Translations under genes and position numbers: made by a program
Assembly: GCA_964455095.1 (NCBI GenBank)
Contig: CAYVUV010000173.1
Location: forward strand, 1 to 6,377
Length of the DNA: 6,377 bases
Direction: 5' to 3'
Origin: CAYVUV01 sp964455095
GTDB taxonomy: Bacteria; Desulfobacterota; Binatia; HRBIN30; CADEER01
Notes under the pieces: generated by a model
Seen by the model: only the letters and a program-made list of their open reading frames with translations
Database searches by the model: none
What the model was told of the DNA's origin: nothing
Part shown: positions 1-4,625 of the stretch, piece by piece
Numbering within the stretch: position 1 is the stretch's first letter
Layout of the letters: each line of letters begins with the position of its first letter

Positions 1-1
1 G

Positions 2-556
2 CGCGCGCGCCTGGGCGTGCCGGACGACTACGTGCTCTGTGTCGGCGCCAATCGGCCGCACAAGAATCTGGCGCGCCTGGTCGAGGCCTGGGCCCGCCTG
101 CAGCCGCAGCCGCGACCGCTGGTGATCGCCGGGCCGTGGGATGCGCGCTACCCCGAAGCGCGCGCGCGCGCCGCGGCACTGGGACTGGGCGAGGCCGTGC
201 GCTTCCTCGGCGCGGTGTCGGAAGGCGACCTGCCGGCACTCTACAGCGGGGCGCGATTGTTCGTCTTCCCGTCCGAGTACGAAGGCTTCGGCTTCCCCGC
301 GCTCGAAGCGATGGCGTGCGGCACAGCGGTGGCCTGCGCCGCCGCCGGCAGCTTGCCGGAAGTAGTGGGCGACGCCGCGCGACTCTTCCCGCCGCACGAC
401 GTCGGCGCCATCAGCGAAGCGATCGACGCGCTGTTGCGCGACGCGGCGGCGCGCGCCGATCTAACCCACCGCGGCGCGGCGCGCGCCGCCACGTTTACCT
501 GGGCGCGCACGGCACAGCAGACGCTGGAGGTCTACCGCGCTACCGCAAGGCGCTGA
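2..556 (+). CDS. Family-4 glycosyltransferase, C-terminal part (5' truncated by window edge)
   Basis: This is the C-terminal Rossmann domain of a GT-B fold, retaining family-4 glycosyltransferase (Glycos_transf_1 type), which moves a sugar from a nucleotide-sugar donor to a glycan or lipid acceptor at the cytoplasmic face of the membrane. The frame is open to the window edge and reads 'RARLGVPDDYVLCVGANRPHKN', the usual start of the second domain, so the N-terminal acceptor domain lies upstream and the GTG at 17 is not the true start. Seen in the sequence: the 'RPHKNL' donor-site loop (around 53-70), the 'VIAG' strand, 'VRFLGAVSEGDLPALYSGA', and the EX7E signature with its two glutamates at codons 281-283 and 305-307 within 'SEYEGFGFPALEAMACG'. 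The domain is complete to the 'TFTWARTAQQTLEVYR' helix that normally ends these enzymes. Mannosyl- or rhamnosyltransferases of O-antigen or exopolysaccharide loci look like this, but the donor cannot be read from sequence. It converges on the next gene. Confidence 0.9.
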   Translation, partial: RARLGVPDDYVLCVGANRPHKNLARLVEAWARLQPQPRPLVIAGPWDARYPEARARAAALGLGEAVRFLGAVSEGDLPALYSGARLFVFPSEYEGFGFPALEAMACGTAVACAAAGSLPEVVGDAARLFPPHDVGAISEAIDALLRDAAARADLTHRGAARAATFTWARTAQQTLEVYRATARR

Positions 557-570
557 GATAGGAAACCTTA

Positions 571-644
571 GCCGCGAAAAAGCGCAGAAGGCACAAGACA
601 TGAGCTCTGACTTCCCGGCCCCTATTTTTGCGCCTCTTCGCGGC
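571..644. repeat. Imperfect inverted repeat in the convergent gap
   Basis: The arms are 571-590 and 625-644, with a 34-base loop. Sixteen of 20 positions pair; both outer ends carry 'GCCGCGAA' or its complement 'TTCGCGGC', and an inner 'GCGCA/TGCGC' block also pairs. The left arm ('GCCGCGAAAAAGCGCAGAAG') and the rest of the gap resemble the dispersed 'CCACGAAGGCACGAAG'-style intergenic repeats I recall from many environmental bacteria. It sits between two convergent genes, so a bidirectional terminator role is possible, but no T-tract follows the stem. The rest of the 111-base gap (557-667) holds nothing else I can support. Confidence 0.6.
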
Positions 645-667
645 CGCCGTCTCTCAAGCCCTTAACC

Positions 668-2578
668 TCACGGCAGGCAGCCTCCCAGGGCCGCGGCGAC
701 GGCGGCGACGGGCTCGTCGATGGTGACGGTGCCGTTGTCGTCGTGATCGAGCAAGAGGCAGTCCGCCAGCGGGGCATGGCCGAGGGCGATGTCGGTGGCG
801 AGGATCAGCTCGTCGATGGTGACCGAGTTGTCCTGATTGCAGTCGCCGACGCAGGGGCCCGGTGGCGGCAGGGTGGGACTCAGAGTGCGCGTGGCAGTCG
901 GGGTCTGCGTGGCGGTATCGGTGCGGGTCGGCGTCGCCGTGCGGGTGTGCGTCGGCGTGATCGTCGGCGTCACCGTGCTGGTCGGCGTATCCTCGGGGCC
1001 GCAGTGACGCACGGTCGGATCGATGATCTCCTGCGCCGTGGGGTCGATCGAGGCACCGGCCAGCACGACGGGGCGGCGATCGAGGCTGGGAAAGCGCAGC
1101 TCGTTGCGGCCGGTGGTCGGATCGGCGCGCAGGCGGCCGGCGATGACGGTCTCGTCGCGTCCGGTCAGCACATTGCTGCCCTGGCTGCGCAGGCTGCTGA
1201 GCACGCCGCTGCTTTCGATCTGCAGCGAGCAGGCGAGCAGGTCGATGCTGGCGCCGCCAACGTCGCGCGACCCGTCGCTGCGCAGCGTGCCGGCAACCGT
1301 CAGCATGCCGGCCGAGCGCAACCGGATGTCGCCGCCTGAGCCGGCACCAGTCGAGCGGGCGTCGACCACCACGCCCGATGCAACGCTCAGCAGCGGTCCG
1401 AGACTGATCACATCGACGTCGCCGCCGCTGTCGCCCGTGGCCGCGATGCTGGCACCCATTTCAACCGAACCGGCCGCGGCGACTCCATACGAGCCGCCGA
1501 GGCCGTCGTTGCCGTCGGCGTGGACGTCGATCGGGCAGCGCACGGCGATGGATCCTCCGGCGGTGAGCCCGACGTCGCCGCCGAAGCCGTCGGGGCTGGC
1601 ACCGGTCGCGCTGACCACGGCCGTGCTCCGCGTCATGACGATGTTCCCTGTCGCGGTGATCGTCAGCTCGCCACCGCTGCCGCCGCCATCGTCATCGTTG
1701 CCGCTGTGCCCGGTGGAGAACAGCCGGCCTTCCATGATCACGGCCGCGCCCGCACTGCCGGGGCTCCCCGCCGTCAGATCAATGTCGCCGCCGTCGCAGC
1801 CGTTCAGCGTCGCATCGGTGCGCAGCGTCGCCGTGCTCGCGATCGTCAAGTCGTTGGGGCTGGTCGCGCCGGACGACAGCGCGATGTCGCCGCCGTCGCC
1901 ACCCGAGACGTCGATGCTACCCGCACTGGTGAGCCCCGCTTGCGCGGTCACCGTGACATCGCCGCCGCTGGCATCCGTGCCGCCGCGCGCGGTCACGGTG
2001 CCCGTCAACGCCACGCTCTCTCCACTGGCGGTGAGCGTGCCGCCGTCGTCCTCGCCGCTGCGGCTGTTGAGGTTGATCGAGCCGCCGAGGGCCAGGGCTT
2101 GCGAAGCGCTCAGCGTCACCGTGCCGCCCGGCGCGCCGCTGGCATCGATGGTGCCGGTGAGGCTGATCGCGCCGGCCTCGGCAACGATGTTACCCCCGGT
2201 CGCGGACCCGCTGCCCGCAGCCCGCAGCTGGCCGGGGACCGTCAGCGTGCCGGCGCGCAGCGTCATCGAGCCGCCTCCGACGTCGAGCCGCCCCGGCACG
2301 CGCAGCTCGCGGACGCCGACGTCGATCACCGAGCCGCTGTCGACGACATGCGTGCCGGTCACCACACACGGATCGGCCGCCGGGCTGCACAAGTCGTCGG
2401 CGGTGGTGGCGATCGCCGCGCTGCCGCATAGCGTCCAGGCCATGGCGCACAAGGCCCAGCGCCATCGGCTTGGCGCATCCACGGTCGGCTGATTGCTGGC
2501 CCGGCGTTCTGTCATGGGCGCCACGCTACCAGCGCCCCGGAGTTGATGCATCACCCGGCGTGTGGCTTGACCACCCAT
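668..2578 (-). CDS. Secreted beta-helix-like repeat protein with Thr/Pro linker and C-terminal EF-hand (dockerin-like) module
   Basis: This is an unnamed exported protein, probably displayed on or released from the cell surface. Domain order, numbered from the 2578 start: a signal peptide with hydrophobic core around residues 41-57 ending 'AIA|TT'; about 350 Gly/Ala/Ser/Thr-rich residues (about 101-450) in turns of 23-39 residues, each opening with a 'GG[DTNE][IV]x[LV]' motif (12 copies, at about 128, 151, 179, 205, 229, 263, 302, 333, 361, 385, 415 and 441), as in filamentous-haemagglutinin-like right-handed beta-helices; a Thr-Pro linker (531-575); and two calcium-binding loops at 579-590 and 611-622 with the D-x-D/N-x-D/N spacing and a glutamate at loop position 12. 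Four cysteines (576, 580, 607, 634) frame this last module. The start is uncertain: 2578 has a GGAG nine bases upstream, but the ATG at 2515 gives a normal-length signal peptide n-region. Ligand and function are unknown. It is transcribed divergently from the acyl-CoA dehydrogenase. Confidence 0.85.
   Translation of the reverse strand: MGGQATRRVMHQLRGAGSVAPMTERRASNQPTVDAPSRWRWALCAMAWTLCGSAAIATTADDLCSPAADPCVVTGTHVVDSGSVIDVGVRELRVPGRLDVGGGSMTLRAGTLTVPGQLRAAGSGSATGGNIVAEAGAISLTGTIDASGAPGGTVTLSASQALALGGSINLNSRSGEDDGGTLTASGESVALTGTVTARGGTDASGGDVTVTAQAGLTSAGSIDVSGGDGGDIALSSGATSPNDLTIASTATLRTDATLNGCDGGDIDLTAGSPGSAGAAVIMEGRLFSTGHSGNDDDGGGSGGELTITATGNIVMTRSTAVVSATGASPDGFGGDVGLTAGGSIAVRCPIDVHADGNDGLGGSYGVAAAGSVEMGASIAATGDSGGDVDVISLGPLLSVASGVVVDARSTGAGSGGDIRLRSAGMLTVAGTLRSDGSRDVGGASIDLLACSLQIESSGVLSSLRSQGSNVLTGRDETVIAGRLRADPTTGRNELRFPSLDRRPVVLAGASIDPTAQEIIDPTVRHCGPEDTPTSTVTPTITPTHTRTATPTRTDTATQTPTATRTLSPTLPPPGPCVGDCNQDNSVTIDELILATDIALGHAPLADCLLLDHDDNGTVTIDEPVAAVAAALGGCLP
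854..988 (-). repeat. Thr/Pro-rich low-complexity linker coding region
   Basis: This stretch encodes 45 residues, mostly T-P-T and T-x-T units ('TPTSTVTPTITPTHTRTATP' and onward to 'LPPPGP'). It joins the beta-helix region to the EF-hand module. Most Thr codons are ACG or ACC, so the DNA is a degenerate short-period repeat. Such linkers are extended, flexible and often O-glycosylated in secreted proteins; glycosylation here is inference. Confidence 0.8.
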
Positions 2579-2587
2579 TCATTCTGG

Positions 2588-2591
2588 CTCC
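2588..2591 (-). promoter_or_regulatory. Possible ribosome binding site for the 2578 start
   Basis: GGAG on the minus strand lies nine bases before the ATG at 2578. The alternative ATG at 2515, which fits the signal peptide better, has no comparable purine-rich site ahead of it. This is the only evidence favouring the longer form. Confidence 0.4.
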
Positions 2592-2598
2592 GCGCTTC

Positions 2599-2696
2599 GG
2601 GGTCGGGGTCGGAATCGGTATCGGCCTCGATTAGCTATTCGTGGCCGACGGTCCTGTCGTGCCCTCGATTCCGATAGCGATGCCGACCCCGACGCC
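2599..2696. repeat. Large imperfect palindrome of six-base units in the divergent gap
   Basis: The left arm 2599-2630 reads as consecutive hexamers GGGGTC, GGGGTC, GGAATC, GGTATC, GGCCTC. The right arm 2665-2696 is its near-complement, with 27 of 32 positions pairing, separated by a 34-base loop. Five hexamer units of the form GGNNTC sit in the left arm, and the complementary arm keeps the same period. It fills the middle of the 211-base gap between the divergent beta-helix gene and the acyl-CoA dehydrogenase gene. It could be a dispersed repeat element, a DNA or RNA hairpin, or a binding platform for a regulator; the sequence alone does not decide. The palindrome itself is directly visible. 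Confidence 0.8.
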
Positions 2697-2775
2697 GATT
2701 TGCGTGTTGGTCCCCACTACCCCGCCGTGAGGGGCGGCCTTTCTGGGCCGCGCCGGCTGGGATAAGGGTCAATCT

Positions 2776-2780
2776 GGAGG
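2776..2780 (+). promoter_or_regulatory. Ribosome binding site of the acyl-CoA dehydrogenase gene
   Basis: GGAGG, inside 'CTGGAGGAGC', lies nine bases before the ATG at 2790; the overlapping GAGGAG gives seven bases. It is a strong Shine-Dalgarno match and fixes the start, which also agrees with the 'RRDIFTEEHEQFRE' N-terminus usual for the family. Confidence 0.85.
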
Positions 2781-2789
2781 AGCAATTCG

Positions 2790-3938
2790 ATGCGACGCGA
2801 TATCTTCACCGAAGAGCACGAGCAGTTTCGGGAGCAGTTCCGGCGCTTTGCCGAGCGCGAGATCGCGCCCAAGGTGGAGGAGTGGAACCGCCGCGGCATG
2901 AGCGACCGCGAGAGCTGGCGGCGGGCGGGTGCGGCGGGGTTTCTCGGCGCCTGCGCACCAGTCGAGTACGGCGGCGCCGGGGCCGACTTCCTCTACGACA
3001 CCATCGTCATGGAAGAGATGGCGTTGCTGCGCGCGCACGCGATGATGATCTCGCTGCATTCCGACATCTGCATGCCGTACATCACCACCTACGCCAGCGA
3101 GGAGCAGAAGCGCCGCTACCTGCCCGGCGCCATTGCCGGCGAGATCCTGCTCGGCATCGCCATGACCGAGCCGGGCACCGGCTCCGATCTCGCCAACGTG
3201 CAGACCAAGGCCATCCGCGACGGCGACTCGTACGTGCTCAACGGCTCCAAGACGTTCATCTCCAACGGCCAGATCGGCGACCTGTTCATCGTCGTGGCCA
3301 AGACCGATCCGGCCGCCCACCCGCCGCACCGCGGCATCAGCCTCATCCTGGTCGAAGCCGACACGCCCGGCTTCGTGCGCGGGCGCAAGCTCGACAAGCT
3401 CGGCCTGCGCGGCCAGGACACCAGCGAGCTGGCCTTCGAAGACTGCCGCGTGCCGCGCGCCAACCTGCTCGGCGAGGAGGGGCAGGGATTCCGCATGCTG
3501 ATGGAGAAGCTCCAGCAGGAGCGCCTGACGATCGGCATCGCTTCGGTCGCCTCGTGCCGGCGCGCCCTCGACGACACCCTCGCCTACGTCAAACAGCGGC
3601 GCGCCTTCGGCCAGCCGATCGCGGCGTTTCAGAACACCCAGTTCAAGCTCGCCGAGCTCGCCACCGAGGTCGAAATCGGGCAGGCGTTCATCGACAAGTT
3701 GCTCGTTGCGCACGTGCGCGGCGACGAGATCGTCTCCGAAGTCAGCATGGCCAAGTGGTGGACGACCGATCTGCAGAAGCGGCTGACGAGCGAGTGTCTC
3801 CAACTGCACGGCGGCTACGGCTTCATGCTCGAATACCCGATCGCCGCCGACTACGCCGACGCGGCGGTGCAATCGATCTACGCCGGCACCAACGAGATCA
3901 TGAAGGTCATCATCGCGCGCCGGCTCGGTCTCGGGTGA
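2790..3938 (+). CDS. Acyl-CoA dehydrogenase, long-chain (LCAD)/isovaleryl catalytic type
   Basis: This is an FAD-dependent acyl-CoA dehydrogenase that introduces the alpha-beta double bond into an acyl-CoA and passes electrons to electron-transfer flavoprotein; it is cytoplasmic. At 382 residues it is full length. Seen: N-terminal helices beginning 'DIFTEEHEQFREQFRRFAE'; signature 1 'AMTEPGTGSD' at 124-133; the 'NGSKTFISNG' flavin-side strand at 151-160; 'KQRRAFGQPI' at 268-277 (FAD contact of the neighbouring subunit); 'QLHGGYGF' at 338-345; and a C-terminal 'IYAGTNEIMK' at 363-372. The position that carries the catalytic Glu in short- and medium-chain enzymes ('YEGT') is Ala365 here. The likely catalytic base is Glu244 in 'LQQERL', the helix-G position used by long-chain and isovaleryl-CoA dehydrogenases. 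The C-terminus 'GTNEIMK.IIAR' also resembles mammalian LCAD. The substrate may be a long-chain or methyl-branched acyl-CoA; the AtuA-type gene downstream fits branched or isoprenoid acids. It is the first gene of a tight plus-strand trio. Confidence 0.93.
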   Translation: MRRDIFTEEHEQFREQFRRFAEREIAPKVEEWNRRGMSDRESWRRAGAAGFLGACAPVEYGGAGADFLYDTIVMEEMALLRAHAMMISLHSDICMPYITTYASEEQKRRYLPGAIAGEILLGIAMTEPGTGSDLANVQTKAIRDGDSYVLNGSKTFISNGQIGDLFIVVAKTDPAAHPPHRGISLILVEADTPGFVRGRKLDKLGLRGQDTSELAFEDCRVPRANLLGEEGQGFRMLMEKLQQERLTIGIASVASCRRALDDTLAYVKQRRAFGQPIAAFQNTQFKLAELATEVEIGQAFIDKLLVAHVRGDEIVSEVSMAKWWTTDLQKRLTSECLQLHGGYGFMLEYPIAADYADAAVQSIYAGTNEIMKVIIARRLGLG

Positions 3939-3978
3939 GCTTGCCCGGCCGGCGCGAACTGGATAGACAGCAAGGCTC

Positions 3979-4251
3979 ATGAGCACACCCGGCGCGGCGG
4001 CGCCCAAGAAGAAGGCGGTCGACATCAACGTGTTGCACTGCCTCGACCCGGCCTGCCGCGGCATGCTCGCCTATGAAGTGAACTCCGACAATGTGCTGTA
4101 CATCGACCTCGCCTGGCAGGCGCGGCAGGACGGCGACACGCGCTACTTCCCCTGCCCGATCTGTCGCGGCCGCAACGTGGTCGAGGAAGTGCGCGACGCC
4201 AAGGGCGCCGTGCAACACCGCGTCACGCGCTTCGAGCGCGGCCCCGCCTGA
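3979..4251 (+). CDS. Small four-cysteine (putative zinc-ribbon) protein, 90 residues
   Basis: I do not recognise a named family. After a short basic N-terminus ('PKKKAVDIN'), it has two cysteine pairs, Cys21/Cys26 in 'HCLDPACRG' and Cys59/Cys62 in 'FPCPICRGRN'. They are separated by about 32 mostly beta-prone residues ('MLAYEVNSDNVLYIDLAW'). The second knuckle, CPxCRGRN, is typical of zinc ribbons; the first has an atypical four-residue spacing. A structural zinc and a role in protein or nucleic-acid binding are inference. There is no signal peptide or membrane segment. The ATG starts 40 bases after the dehydrogenase stop, with only a weak AAGG close before it, so it is probably translated from the same message. 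The next gene begins eight bases after its stop, which suggests joint function. Confidence 0.75.
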   Translation: MSTPGAAAPKKKAVDINVLHCLDPACRGMLAYEVNSDNVLYIDLAWQARQDGDTRYFPCPICRGRNVVEEVRDAKGAVQHRVTRFERGPA

Positions 4252-4259
4252 GCGCGACA

Positions 4260-4511
4260 TTGGCAATTCCCACCGTGAGTGACGAGGCGGACGATCTCGA
4301 GCTGATCCCGCGCGCCGTGCGCGACAAGCTCGACCGGGTCGGCATCAAGCTGCACCTGCGCGAGTGGATTCAGCTGGCCCACGCCGAGCGCTTCCAGTTG
4401 CGCGACCTGCCCTGCGACACGCCGGCCGCGATTGCGCACTACCGCACGACGGTGATCGAGATGGTGCGCCGTTATACCGGCGCCGATCCCACCCCGCTGG
4501 GGCCGAAATAG
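4260..4511 (+). CDS. Short nitrate-reductase-associated (NarM-like, Nitr_red_assoc) domain protein
   Basis: The core 'IPRAVRDKLDRVGIKLHLRE' (16-35), then 'WIQLAHAER' and 'LRDLPCDTPAAIAHYR' (48-62), resembles from memory the conserved nitrate-reductase-associated family, whose members read like 'IPM.VR.KLD.CGIKL.L..W....ER..L..LPC.TP'. In cyanobacteria those proteins (NarM) sit next to nitrate reductase and are needed for its activity. Here the protein is only 83 residues, against roughly 140-150 in the cyanobacterial form as I recall it, and no nitrate reductase is in the window. No membrane segment or signal peptide is seen. The assigned start is a TTG eight bases after the previous stop, and no clear Shine-Dalgarno precedes it. 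A GTG at 4275 ('VSDEADDLE') is an alternative, so coupled translation from the upstream gene is likely. The reading frame is secure; the family call is moderate and the function here is unknown. Confidence 0.65.
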   Translation: MAIPTVSDEADDLELIPRAVRDKLDRVGIKLHLREWIQLAHAERFQLRDLPCDTPAAIAHYRTTVIEMVRRYTGADPTPLGPK

Positions 4512-4533
4512 GATTGGGGTCAACCTCCCAGCG

Positions 4534-4556
4534 CCCCCTCCTTGGCAAGGAGGGGG
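4534..4556. repeat. Perfect 10-bp hairpin (CCCCCTCCTT / AAGGAGGGGG)
   Basis: The arms 4534-4543 and 4547-4556 are exact complements with a three-base loop (GGC). It starts 22 bases after the stop of the NarM-like gene. No T-tract follows on either strand, so it is not a canonical intrinsic terminator, although the very stable stem may attenuate transcription or protect the 3' end of the upstream trio. Short 'CCCCCTCCTT-GCC-AAGGAGGGGG' hairpins also occur as dispersed repeats in high-G+C bacterial genomes, from memory. Confidence 0.8.
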
Positions 4557-4575
4557 AGCCACGCGCGCAACCGCG

Positions 4576-4604
4576 TTGAAATACAAACACGTGCAGCTTA
4601 AACG
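4576..4604 (+). promoter_or_regulatory. Possible promoter upstream of the AtuA-type gene
   Basis: TTGAAA (4576-4581) is one base from the -35 consensus. It is followed after 17 bases by a poor -10 candidate, TAAACG (4599-4604). The stretch is A/T-rich compared with everything around it and includes the palindrome CACGTG at 4588-4593. It lies after the hairpin and before the gene, the right place for a separate promoter, but the -10 match is weak (three of six). Confidence 0.22.
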
Positions 4605-4614
4605 AAGAGCGGGC

Positions 4615-4619
4615 GGAGG
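4615..4619 (+). promoter_or_regulatory. Ribosome binding site of the AtuA-type gene
   Basis: GGAGG lies six bases before the ATG at 4626. It is a near-ideal Shine-Dalgarno sequence and fixes the start of the large downstream gene. No in-frame ATG that would shorten the conserved N-terminus 'VRIANASGYWGDDP' is needed. Confidence 0.85.
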
Positions 4620-4625
4620 CAGGTC

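Noticed and set aside
1..10. Alternating GC run (also near 160-171) as a Z-DNA-forming or repeat element
   Set aside because: Both runs are inside the glycosyltransferase coding frame (Arg/Ala codons) and are ordinary for this base composition.
17..19. GTG as start of the glycosyltransferase
   Set aside because: The frame stays open to the window edge and residues before it continue the family alignment; a family-4 enzyme needs the N-terminal domain that must lie upstream.
1023..2492. A 489-codon plus-strand open frame opposite the exoprotein gene
   Set aside because: Its Pro/Ser-rich translation is the complement of the Gly/Ala/Ser/Thr repeats. The minus-strand product has a signal peptide, regular beta-helix turns and EF-hand loops, so that strand is the real one.
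2567..2572. TTGACC as a -35 box for the acyl-CoA dehydrogenase gene
   Set aside because: No -10-like sequence occurs at 16-18 bases, and it lies inside the start region of the divergent gene, more than 200 bases from the dehydrogenase start.
2722..2751. Two overlapping small hairpins in the leader of the dehydrogenase gene (2722-2737 and 2734-2751)
   Set aside because: The stems are only five to six base pairs in very G+C-rich sequence. They are mutually exclusive, which could suggest attenuation, but this is within chance expectation and no leader peptide or T-tract accompanies them.
2769..4064. A 431-codon minus-strand open frame opposite the acyl-CoA dehydrogenase
   Set aside because: The plus strand carries complete dehydrogenase signatures and a good ribosome binding site; the antisense product has no recognisable domain.
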